Source: Galbula dea (taxonomy: Eukaryota > Chordata > Aves > Piciformes > Galbulidae). From it: 64,000 nt of DNA. The notes below the pieces were generated by a model, which searched no databases, was not told the DNA's origin, and was given only the letters and a program-made list of their open reading frames with translations. Shown here piece by piece: positions 32,244-43,119 of this stretch. The stretch spans positions 743,185-807,184 of the forward strand of contig VWZX01002921.1 of NCBI GenBank assembly GCA_013399015.1. The letters run 5' to 3'. A program made the translations under genes and the position numbers. Position 1 is the stretch's first letter. Every line of letters begins with the position of its first letter.

Positions 32244-34989
32244 TCCAGGCTGAACAAGAAGTCTGATTCCTGTTCTCTGAGACTTCCTGCCTGCAAGGAG
32301 GCTTGTGCAGCTTGGGCTTAAGGAGTGTCTCGTAGCATCCTTCTCCCTGTCTGGAGGTGTAAGGTAAAGAGATGCTTTTGTTCCCGTTGTAACAAAACTT
32401 TGAAAATTGCAGCACTTTACAAAAGAAACCTCTTGGACTCTGGTCTACAGCTCTGCTCTCTTCCACAGCTTGCATGGCAGAGGCCAGGAAATACAGTGTC
32501 CTTTTGGAGAGCTTCCCACTTCTACATTGCCAGTTCATGTTGCTCTTAGTCATTTGAAGTGACTGTTAATCCTAGCTGACCTGTTTCCAGAGCAGAGTCC
32601 ACAAGCAGCATTCCAGCAGACAGGCAGAAATCCAGAACAGCATCAGAAAGCATCTGCCCCTGTTCCCTCAGCCCTTGGGGGTCAGAGACCCTGTTGGAGT
32701 CAGAGACCAGAAACATTGCAAGTGGTCAGCATGAGGCAATTAATGCTGCTGCAGCAGGGTTGCAGAGAAATTAACCTGAACTCTTCTCCTTTTGCCTGAT
32801 ACACTTCCTTTAAATAAGCTTTTAGGAATACTTGTTTTATACTGTGTCTGTGAATGGGTAGGTGAATGGCCCATCATTCTTAAAGAGTGTCTGGCATTTA
32901 ACCTGTTTACAAAATTAATGCAAACAGCCTACGTGGGAGATAAAGTAAACGCTGCTTCATGTTAGCTTAAAATACCATTCTGCATTTCACTGCAGTGCAA
33001 AACCGCTCTTGCAGATTTTGATCTCCAAAACTGAGTCATTTAATAATACTTGCCTCAGAGAGACAACTGTGAAATGCTTCTGACAGGGTACTTGTCCATC
33101 AAAAGCAAGCATTTTCTTTCAAACTTCGCTGTTTCAGGTGTCTTTGAGCAGAGGTCTGTGCATTCTGCCACTGTTTCTTAATGTCCACAAGGTCCTGATG
33201 GAAGAGCCCAGACCTGCATCCCCTCGAGACAAGACCAGGTGTCCAGGTAACTGGGGAGCCTTCTAAAACAAGAGGAGCTTTTGGGACGTGAGGTGATAAC
33301 AGTCCCTTTCTTTTCATAGAACATACGGTGGTGTCTGTCTCTGGCAAAAGACAATCTTTCATTAGGCGGAATTCATTGCTGTTTGGTTTGTGCAGTCACA
33401 CGCCCTCTAGTGGGGGAACAGAAGCATACAGCTGCTGGTCGAGGCCACAGTCCTCGAAGGGGCTTCCCTCTGCCAGCCATGATGCTAAATCCGCGTTTCT
33501 CAGCACCCATTGCCCGTAGCATGCTGCAGGGGAGCTCAGCCTCATAGAAAAGAAGGCTAAAAACCAGGTTTGTTACCTAAAGGTTCCCAAGAGAAATAAC
33601 TACCCTTTCTCAACTCAATCTAAAGTTATTTTCCCCTTTAAACTCATTGATTACAGTATTTTCTTATCATCATCTTGGTGCTAGTCAATAGTTATAATAA
33701 AGTGAATGTATAATAATAGCTGTCTTGAGAATGATATTAGTAATCCTTTTTGCATCTACAAGTGATACTGAGTCATGAATGACAGCAGATTCTCAAATTA
33801 GCAGATGGTGGCTCCATAAGAAAACATGATTTCTTTCCTTACCCTTCAAATTATTCCCAGACTGAGCAAAGATAACTAGGTAGTAGCATCTGTTGATATA
33901 ATACTTCCTGTTAAACTCCAGTTAATCTGCCTGCCAGATCTGAGGATGTTCAAACCATGGTAATGTATAAGGTACAAAAGGTATCACTACAATTTTGAAG
34001 TGTCACATGCTGGAGTTGGTTTTAGTTATGCAAGGTGGACATTCTTGGACAGGTCTAAGAAGTAATAAAATAATGTAGTCAGTAGAGATGATGCTCAGCA
34101 GTTGACTTTGCTGCTGAGATGATTATTTGCATGCATGCAGTGCAAAATGTAAATTTTTGCCTTATCAGAAGCCGAGCTGTTTCTGGCATGTTGTTGGGCT
34201 TGTATGTTTGTTTGTACTGTTCCCACAGAAGCGGGGGGAGAAACAGGTCAGTCTCATTTATGTCTGCCTGCAAGTATTGTATCATGGCATTTGAACCTGG
34301 TCAAGGTAGATGGTCAGGGTAACAGACTAAGAGGGGTTAGACTGGGTTTTGCTCTTTACCTTTCTGTTGTTATCACAAGTCCTTAACTCACTGAATAATT
34401 TCTACCCATGTTTAATGGAAAAAAATGGTAAAAGCAAGACTGTGAAGTTGTTTTCTCTCCCAAAATCATAAGGGACTCTGAAGTGACCCCTGCTGCCAGC
34501 TCCAGCTCTGCCTGTCTGGGTCAGATGTGAGACTGTGCCTGCAGGCGAGGATGCTGCCCTTGCTGGGGTCCCCTGTGGGGCATACAGAGTTTTTGAACAC
34601 TGCCTGTTGATGCTGGGGACAGCTCTGTCAAGTCTCACTAACAGAAACTCTGGTTCTGGTGTTCCTCCAAGTGCAGGAGGAGCCCTCCCTCTCTTACAGA
34701 CATATGCAGAATAACCCATGGTTAATGCCAGTAAAGCTGTAATCCTTTCTCTAATTGTTGGGTTCCACGGTTAAACCCCCTTTGACACAAGACAGGAAGC
34801 CCTCTCTAGGCCTGTGGCCACCTCGTAGCACTTGGGTGGAGCACCCACCAGATGTCAACATTCTGCTGCTGTTTCCTGTCCCCTGATCCTTCCCTCTGCT
34901 GTTCCTGGCAAGAACCTAGGTAATGTTGTGAATTTCCACTACTGGGCTATTCATGTTATACCATGTAAGGAGTGGTTTTGAGGACTTCA

Positions 34990-35057
34990 GTTCCACTAAA
35001 ATTACTCTATGATCTTAAACATCTTTTCCAACCTAAATGATTCTGTGATTCTAAAAT
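34990..35057 (+). repeat. CR1 LINE 3' tail (degraded)
   Basis: CTCTATGATCTTAAACATCT, TTTCCAACCTAAATGATTCT and GTGATTCTAAAA match the CR1 terminus. It lies between MALT1 and ZNF532. Confidence 0.75.
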
Positions 35058-36996
35058 ACTGTAAAGGATTTTCTGTGCAGGCAGAACCTCAGAGAGTTTC
35101 CTTACAGTCACTGCCCCAGGGTGACAGCATCCCCAGCCTGCCCTAGGGTGAGAGAACCTTCTGCCCCCAGGTCACACTGCCACCTCAGGAGCTGCTGGCA
35201 GGGGAAAGGAGGCACTGTGGGGGGTGAAGGCAGCACATGAGGCCCAGGGTGGCACAAAGCTGCAGATGCTGAGCCTGTGGTATAGGCAGGCGCTGGTAAG
35301 GGAGGCACGGGTGTGTGGGAGCACCATTGAGAGGATAGAGAGGCAAGATACCCCAGGGCTGAAACAGTGGATTAGCCCCTACAGACAATGTGTGCAGGTG
35401 CTGGACGAGCCAGTGCCCATGGCGTGCTTGTAATCTCCCCAAGCAGCCTGCCATTAACCACAATCTAATCAGGGCTGCAGCAGGTGCAGTCAGACCCGTG
35501 TATTGTCACCAGTGGCAGCAACGCATGTCGTACTCGTGGATAATGGTTAGCCATCATGCTGTGTGGGAGAAACACAGAGTTTATGGGGAGGTGACAAGGG
35601 CAGAGCAGCAGGAGGTGGGGGTGTGCTACCACCCCACTTTACGTCCTACAGGCAGACCCCTTCCAGCGAGATAACCACCCTCTATCTGTTTCTTTGATAT
35701 GAAACACACACCCTCCATGCTTTCCTCTTTGTTAAAGGATCCAGGCGTGGCCTCGCTCCTTGGCACTTTGCAACTGGGAAGTTCATGTTCATCGGCTCCC
35801 GACTTAGGCTGTGACAGATCCACCAAACGATGCCTGTGAATTATTTCTAGTCGTGACTTCACCATCAGTGTAACTGGCAGCTGTAGAGAGATGCTCAGTT
35901 TTTCACCATAATCTCCTGCTGTCAGCAGTTCTCAGGACAAAAGCAGATGTTGCTGAGACTCTCCAGCTTACACCCATTCTTATTTCCTGGGCACCTGTTA
36001 GCACAGGAGCTGGGTCAGTTGTTACTAAATACTGCTTGGTGGAAAAACCAAGAGGTTCTGTAGAGGCATTATTCAAAATAAATGGCAATGGTGATAATAG
36101 CACCTCTCTTTCCCAGAGAGGGATCATTTCTCCTTATGCCACAGGCAGTGAATTAAGCTGAGCTGGCAACATTCAGTATAGCATTTTGAGGAATTTAGGT
36201 GTCTAGTCCTAGACATTTGTAAAATCATATTTTCTTAAAATGATTACTAGGGAAAATGATGTGTACAAGGGCAAAAGCTTGTAAGAGGTTTGGGGGATTG
36301 CTTTTCTTATTATTAACTGTTTAACATAAATAGGAGCTTGCCAAGATTTCAAATATTCTGGATTTAATCTGGGGTTTTAAATCAATATATTCAGAGTTTA
36401 ATACTCCAGTGCAAACTATATGGGTATTTCTCCCATATCTTATCAACAGTTTTGATCAAAGTTATTTCTGCTTTTGATTCGACTCCTCACAGATTTTGAG
36501 TGTCTGTTACTGTTCTTGGAAGGCTTTTCACACAACCTGATACACTTCTCTGCCAAGAAGATTTTCTGACAGTTGGGTTTCTGTTGCTCTCCTCAAGGTC
36601 AGCCCTCTCCTGCTGTCCCTGTCCTCCCACTGCCATGCTGTACAGCCCTGCAGTTCCTGCGCAGCCAAGACCCCCAAATAACTGAAAAACAGTCCCAGTC
36701 TGGGAGATGGGTTGCTGATCGCTGCCTATTTAGGGTTTTGTGCAGCAGAGCATGGCAGCAGCAAAGGAAGTTTTCAGTAAAGAAAGTCACATTGTTGTTA
36801 CACAAACTAACTGGAATTTGTATAACCCTGACTCATCTTTCAGTAGCCTTTGATGGTGATGAATCAGAAGTTCTTCCTCCAGCAGGAGACACCAAGTACC
36901 AGCACTGAAAGTCTGAGGTTGCTTGAAAGACTCCCCGGCTATGCCGGCTGCAAATCAGCAAGCCATCTTTTATTTTTATTTTTGCTTCAACTGTAG

Positions 36997-37088
36997 GAAG
37001 AATATGATGAGCAACTCAAAACCCGACAGGCTAAGCTGCTGCTGACACCCTCAGCCACGACGACAACGTTGCCTGAGGTAAACAGAAG
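36997..37088 (+). other. Candidate orphan exon, not recognised
   Basis: A T-rich tract and CTGTAG acceptor precede 92 bases that end in a consensus donor AGAAG|GTAAGT. An alternative donor GAG|GTAAAC comes 11 bases earlier. Frame 1 is open throughout, reading EEYDEQLKTRQAKLLLTPSA then TTTTLPEVNR, and looks protein-like (a charged helix, then a Thr-rich stretch). I do not recognise a family. It could be an upstream exon of ZNF532, an exon of an unannotated transcript, or chance. Confidence 0.35.
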
Positions 37089-40000
37089 GTAAGTAGAAGA
37101 AAACTCACTCTTGCTGGAAATGATCCTGCACTTAAATGAGCTGCTTCCAACTGCAAAGGTCTTCCTAATGAGCTGATAGTGGCTTTCGCTTAGTTCTTCT
37201 AATGGCTTGCTCAGAGTCCAGCTCTAGATGTTTTGCATTCCCCTTTATCATTTTTTTATTATGTGCTTACTTCATTTTGCCAGGTAGGCTGTGGAAAGGC
37301 AGAAGTAGAAGCACTGCTGCTGCCATGACAGAGTGTCTGGCTGAACTCTCCTGTGGAGGGACAGGCATGTCTTGCTTCTGGTGACAGCTAGCAGGTGGTT
37401 GCATGAAGGCATCTCCTTCTGGTCCCACTCCTTGGTGCCAGACTGCCTGACTGCTAGTAAGGGTACCAGCAGGAACCCCACAGAGTGCTGTGTGGTCTGG
37501 GCGGAATATCTCGAGCTCATTGGCACCATGAGCTATGCAGCGCTCCCCAGTTCAATTGATAAAGTCTTCCAACGTCAGCCAAAGACCTTCCCAAAGCAAG
37601 GGTGCACCTGTGCCAGTTAAACCTCTTCTCGGTCCACTTCTTGGGTTACCGACTACAGAGTCTTCTTTCACTTCTTAGTTTCTAGCTTCAGGAGAAGGAA
37701 GTATCTGGACCACACAGGTGGTGTTGGCCTCTGCTCATGCACGTGGGCCTGGCTCCGAAATGGCAGCAGTGACCAAATGTGCAGGACACACTGGTTTAGA
37801 AAGACAGCGTTATCAGTAAATGATCATTCTTATGTACTTGACTGCTTGAGGTGATCTATGAGTTGTTTGGTAGAATATAGACTCCACAAAGATTTTCCAT
37901 TCTGAGGAAACTGTATTAGATACTGTCTGAAACAAATCTAAGTGTTGTGAAAGTACTTCCTCTCCTTGTCTGGTTTGTAGGATTCCAGCCTTGAGGAGAG
38001 GTGCATCCAGCACCAGCAGGTGCCCTGTGGACCCTTCACCTATAGCTGCTATAGGAGTGCCTCATGAGGCCATCCTGTGGACTCGATGACAGTGAGCGAG
38101 GCAGGGAGTATTGGATGTGACACCACTTCGCAGGTACTACAGTAAAAAAAAAAATCATCTCCTGGCCCCGTGTTCAGGTTCAGCTCTGTCCTTTCCCTCA
38201 CAGTGCTGTGCAAATGCAGGTGAACATACAGCATTCAAATAGCTGTTGATAGCACCATCTGCAAAAGGCTAATGGCTCATTCATTAAGCAGTGGGAGCCA
38301 GCACAGCCCCAGTCTAATCAGATATTGTATGATGAATAATTCAGAAATAATCTTCATATACTTGAATAAATATCAGGAGGAGGAAGGAGGAAAAAAAAGC
38401 CCATACATATGGCACGTTAAGGGAACAAAACAGACATTTTTCAATGTCCCAGGCTGATGAGCTTTGTTATACTGGATGTTAATCACGCAGGTGGCTAATG
38501 TGTGAAGAGAAAGCTGACTGAGGGGTTTCTGGACGGGCTTTTGGAAGGTGTTAGTAAGCGGAAAAGACCATCGTGCTCATTGGAAAACCCATTAGCCTTA
38601 CATTTTGCAGTATGTGTGATCCTGTTATGTACCTTGCTGGTGGCACAGGTGGAGGATTGAGTTTGAGGTGACGGCTGTGAGGGAAAATGCACGTCCCGGT
38701 CTGGCCTTCTGCAGTGCTTCCCTGTGCTGCTGGGCAAGTCACTTTGATCTCTGCCCCTCTTGGAGCTCCTGCCCGTGCACCCACACACCTTCCACTTGTG
38801 ATACTTCCTGTATCAGGTACTACTTCAATGAGGAACACCTCTCCTTTATTTTCTGCCCTTCCTCTGTGAGGACTCAGCACTTTTCAAGATACTCGGTTTC
38901 TCCTCTTTATTTGGCAAAAAAAGCTTTCCCACCATGTGGGTGCTCTGGGCCTCGTGTGCTCCATAAGAACACTGCCCTAAGTGCAGTACTTACAGTCCTA
39001 CAGTAGGAGAAAGGACACCCTCACACCCCTTCCTTCCCACCATGCTGCAGCTCAGCCCCTGTTCAGTGGGTGCTCCCAATGGGATGAGATCCGAGCTGCT
39101 GCTAGGAACAGCAGGTAGGGCTGAACCCAGGCCTGGACTAAGGCACATGGAAAATGCTGGAGCAACCTAAAATCACCCATGGCCTCCCCACCAGCTAACC
39201 AAAACAGCTTTACCTGCAGAGGCACTACACTCCTGAGGTGACTTAAGGACTAAATCTCAAATCTAAGGTGTAAGGTCAACGTGTTATAAAAACCTAACAT
39301 AGCCTCACAGTGCAGAAGTGATGCTGTGGGGACACTGTGTTTGAACTCAAAAACCATTGGAGAAGAGTTGTCAGACTGGCACCACTTGCAAATTACACTA
39401 AAAAGTCTCCTCATTTTATTTTTTGAAAGTCAAATACTTAGGATAACAGACTTTTTCTGCCATAGAGATGTCAAGGACACCAGTCTGGAAGGAAAACAAG
39501 TAAATCTGCCCGAAAGGCAGCATGCAGAAGAACCTTTATGCCATGTATAAATTGTGAAATAAATTAACATTTCGGATATTAATAGCAAAGCAGTAGTAGC
39601 AGCTGCCATCTTCTTTATACTGTTACACAAGCTGACCACAGAAATGCAGTGTAAGAAAATAGACTCTAGTTTTCACTTTATCAAATCAGTTTACTAGTTA
39701 ATTGGGAAGAAATAGGATGTTAGAAATATCACAGCCTCATTCTACAAGTCACTTGCAGGATGAGCCCTTGTGTGAGCTGAATATCACGGTCCTCTAACAT
39801 TAACTGCAGAACACAAATATGTTTATTTTTTACATAAATTGCTAAATCAAAGACTTATTAATTTCCACAGCTGGCAACAGAGCAGTTTGCTGTTGTGTTG
39901 GTTAACTGGAACAAGTTAGGCCTTATCCCCAGTGTGAAGTCTGCGTGCTGGGGTGTGAGCTTGCTGGATCAATTCCTGGGAGCACAGCTTCTGGTGTGGC

Positions 40001-41030
40001 CTCCTCCCATGAGGGGCAGGTTAGTGAGGATGCAGCGGGCCTTTGTGACTGCTGCCTTACCAATGGGCCTGTAAGAGATGTTAATAAAGCATCATTATTT
40101 CAACCAGAATATGTAGTGACTGCCTATGTAGCATGCAGAACAACAAGCTTACAGACAAACTTGAGATGGGTGTTATATATTTAAAGCCATTAATATGATC
40201 CAATAAAGTGATTCACATGCAAAACTTTAAATTGCACACTTGTGAAATACATTGTCCCACGACAGAAGGGAAGAGGAAATGTCCTCTTAAAATCTGTAAC
40301 AATGGTATTAATGCCAGGTTACTTCTCAGCCAACAAAAGCCTTCTACCAAATACAGCTTCTTATAAGAGGTAATAGATAAAACTGCCAAACTATCTCCAG
40401 GAAGTACCTAGTAATTTCATGTTCACAGAATCCCAGCATGGTGGGGTTTGGAAGAGACCTCTGGAGATCATCCTATCCAACCCTCTTGTTCCAGCAGGAT
40501 CACCTACAGCAGGTTGCCCAGGATCCCATCCAGGTGGGTTTGGCATCTCTCCAGAGAAGGAGACTCCACAACCTCTCTGGGCAGCTTGGGTCAGGGCTGG
40601 GGCACCATCCCACCAAACAAGTTCTTCCTCCTTTTCAGATGGAACCTCCTGGATTTGTGCCTGTTGCCGCCTGTCCTGTCAGTGGATGCCACTGAAAAGA
40701 GTCTGGTCCCATCCTTTTGACCCCCTGCCCTTTAGATACTGAGAAGGGTCCTTCTTTTGTGCAGGACGACAGCATAAGTACAGAGCAAAGTTCTGGGCTG
40801 TGATGTTCTAAATGTTGCCATATGCTGGGATGGTTCACATCCCTGAAGCAAGTGGTGGGGATGGTGATGGGTCTAGCCACGGCCCAGGCCAAAGACTGGG
40901 CCTTGCTGCAGCCCTCTCTAAGGCCTCTCCATCACACCTGTGCTTCCACCGCAGCCCTGCTGCAGAGCCGCAATGCTAAGCAATAACGCTTCTCAGCTGA
41001 CAGGGTGTCATTTTTTCTCTCCTTTGTCGC
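37089..41030. other. Region upstream of the CpG island
   Basis: About 4 kb without a gene that I can support. It contains the antisense CR1 fragment at 40424-40745. The rest is unique, non-coding sequence whose GC content rises towards the CpG island. Confidence 0.65.
40424..40745 (-). repeat. CR1 LINE fragment (antisense)
   Basis: The stretch begins CACAGAATCCCAGCATGGTG and continues with GGAAGAGACCTCTGGAGATC, CCTATCCAACCCTCTTG, AGGTTGCCCAGGATCCCATC, CCACAACCTCTCTGGGCAGC and GTTCTTCCTCCTTTTCAGAT. This is the reverse complement of a CR1 3' UTR and end of ORF2, with internal deletions. It lies just upstream of the CpG island. Confidence 0.85.
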
Positions 41031-41821
41031 CTGAAAACCGAAACGCTGCTGGTGGGCCTCGCGCGGCGCAGCGGGGAGCACCCACACGCCCACCCCGACC
41101 ACACCGCGGACCCGCCCGCACTGCTTCGGGGCTCCGCGCCCGGGCCACGGCGAGGCCTGACGCGCTCGGGGAACGGGACACCCTTCCTAAGGCAGGGAGG
41201 GCGCGGCCCGGCCTGGCGGGCCCCGAGGCGCACGGCCTCCCGCGGGGCCTGCACCATCCCTGCTAGAGGGCCGCGGGGAAGACCCGGGGAGGGATCGGCA
41301 CAGGCCCGTCGGGGGTGCTCTGCCCGAACTCCCGCAGCACCGCTCGCTCCCTTTCGGGGCGGGATTCCCTGGGCTCGGCGGGCGCCGGAGGCTGAGCGAG
41401 GAAGCCCCCTCCCGGGCTGCGTGAGGCCGCGACCTGCCCGGCCCCGGCGCCTGCCCGTGGAGCGCTCGGAGGCAGCGGCAGCCCTCCCCGCCCCCGGCAC
41501 ACTCCAGGGAGCCGTTTCACACGGAATCACACGGGAGCGTCTCCCCCATCTGTGCAAGCCGAGGCACCCCCACCCCCGCCTTCTCCTCAGTCCCGGCAGA
41601 GCCTCCCTGCCATTATGTTCCACCATCTCTTAGCCAGGCCGCTCCACAGGCGGCCGAGGCAGCGCCGACCCTAGCCATGCCCGCCTGAGGCCGCCGGCCG
41701 GAGCAGCCGCGGCCGTGCCGCGAGGCCGCAGCAGGTGTGTTTGCATGGGGGTGCGGAGGTTGCATGCAGTGGGGGTCGCCTTCCCTGCCCCGGCTTCGGC
41801 TCCTGCCTCGCCTGCGCGCAG

Positions 41822-41844
41822 NNNNNNNNNNNNNNNNNNNNNNN
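41822..41844. other. Assembly gap (23 N)
   Basis: A run of 23 N lies inside the CpG island. The true missing length is unknown, and GC-rich avian promoters are often lost from short-read assemblies. A single N also occurs at 42176. Confidence 0.98.
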
Positions 41845-42201
41845 CGTGGGCAGACTGCAGCGGAGCGGCCTGCCGGGCCTGCTCGGCACGGGTTGCTCCG
41901 GGGCCGGCGGCTGCGGGAACCCCGCATGCCCCCGAGCCCGGCGGCTGCCAGGACCGGCACAGCTCGGTGCGAGGGGGATGGTTCGGACGTGGCTGTCCCG
42001 CCGCCTCCCCCCGTTCCCTCGCTTGGCCGCTCTCCCTGCCGCCGGAGGGGCAGCGGCCTCCCCTCCTCGGGCGTCCTCCACGCGTAGCGGGGGCCGTTTT
42101 TCCCGGCCGGAGCTCACCAAGGGCCCGCTCGTGTAGGGCCGACCGCGGGCCGGGGAGCGAGCGGGCCCGGCGGGGNGATCTCAGCTCTCTCCGCAGGGAA
42201 A

Positions 42202-42228
42202 GGGGGGTGGGGGTGGGGGGGTGAAGGG
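42202..42228 (+). promoter_or_regulatory. Potential G-quadruplex at the CpG island edge
   Basis: Four G runs (6, 5, 7 and 3 bases) are separated by loops of one to four bases. This fits the G-quadruplex pattern. Such motifs are common near promoters; no specific role is shown. Confidence 0.65.
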
Positions 42229-43055
42229 TTGTGCCCGAGACCTCTGCTAACAGTTACAGGTGCAGCCCGGAGAGCAGAGGGGCTGGTTGGTGTAGCCTAG
42301 CGTGGCAGCTGGCTTGGAGGGAAGCCTTGGTGAAGAGCCATCTCACGGCAGACCCCGGAGAGGATGGGGCTTGACGCATAGGCGGAGGTAGTTACTGGTT
42401 TTACCAGTGCAAGGGTGAGTAGCCAACTCAGGAGCGGGTGAATAATGTCTCGGTTTGGGGTGACTGTCAGGCATGCAGGAGGAAGGCCCAGGGTGGCAGA
42501 GGGAAAAGAGGCAGTGGGCCAGGAGCAGAGGTGCCAAGGGCAAAGGTGGGCACACAGCCCTTGTCTGGATGGGCTCTGGCACCACACGGAGCCATGACCC
42601 TGATGAGGAATCACCCCAGAGCAGGATGTGGGGCCGAGCAGGCGGCTGCACTCAGCAGCCATCTTTGCAGGGTGGGAGAGAGCAGGCAGTGCAGAGCCGT
42701 GTCCTGGCCTCCCCGGCAGCCGTGGGTGTGAGAAGGCAGGGGGGGCGGTCAGGCGTGGGGCTGGAGCTTGCTGCTTCTCAGTGCCTCAAGGATAGTTGAA
42801 GAGCCAAACAAAGGAAAAAAAAAAGAATAAAAAGATAAATCAGCTCAGCAGAAAACTGGGTGCTGCGAGGAGGGGTCAAAAGAACTGTTTTGCAGGCATC
42901 TCGCTGCTGCGGAAATGGATTTCTTGAGGTGGGGGGAGGTGCGTGTGTTGGTATCTTTGTAGTAAGGCTGTGCAGGGAAGGGAAAATGCCACTCGAACGG
43001 CCCCAGATGCAGCGAAGAGTGGGGAGGGCCGTCGGAAGGAGAGCCCGATGGTCCA

Positions 43056-43119
43056 CCCCACAGCCGTGGGCATGATGGGGCAGATGTGACTGCCAAGCAG
43101 CCGGCCCACGGCTGTGGGG
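43056..43119. repeat. Perfect 16-bp inverted repeat downstream of the CpG island
   Basis: CCCCACAGCCGTGGGC (43056-43071) and GCCCACGGCTGTGGGG (43104-43119) are exact reverse complements separated by 32 bases. Transcribed from either strand this gives a very stable GC-rich hairpin. It lies about 0.8 kb downstream of the CpG island. Confidence 0.9.

Larger units (their letters stand above)
26771..36996. other. Intergenic region after MALT1
   Basis: About 10 kb with no recognisable protein or RNA gene. The open frames are short, lack splice context and show no family motifs. It holds the TG microsatellite, small duplications and palindromes, and a CR1 tail near 35 kb. Confidence 0.7.
41030..42240 (+). 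promoter_or_regulatory. ZNF532: CpG island, probable ZNF532 promoter
   Basis: Very GC-rich, CpG-dense sequence stands out sharply from the AT-rich surroundings and has no TATA box, as is typical of a vertebrate housekeeping-type promoter. It is the only such island here and lies upstream of the ZNF532 coding exons on the same strand, so I assign it to that gene. A divergent transcript is possible. Candidate donors for a first exon are CAG|GTGTGT (41735), AAGG|GTGAGT (42415) and GAG|GTAAGT (43286); which one is used cannot be told. Long frames in the island on both strands are by-products of few stop codons in GC-rich DNA. Confidence 0.75.

Noticed and set aside
32047..32553. 168-codon open frame on the - strand between the genes
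   Set aside because: No known domain, no promoter or splice context, and it overlaps a local tandem duplication. It is probably a chance frame; tBLASTn would settle it.
40976..42224. Several long open frames on both strands in the CpG island
   Set aside because: GC-rich DNA has few stop codons. The frames are Arg/Pro/Ala-rich, overlap each other on both strands and cross the assembly gap.
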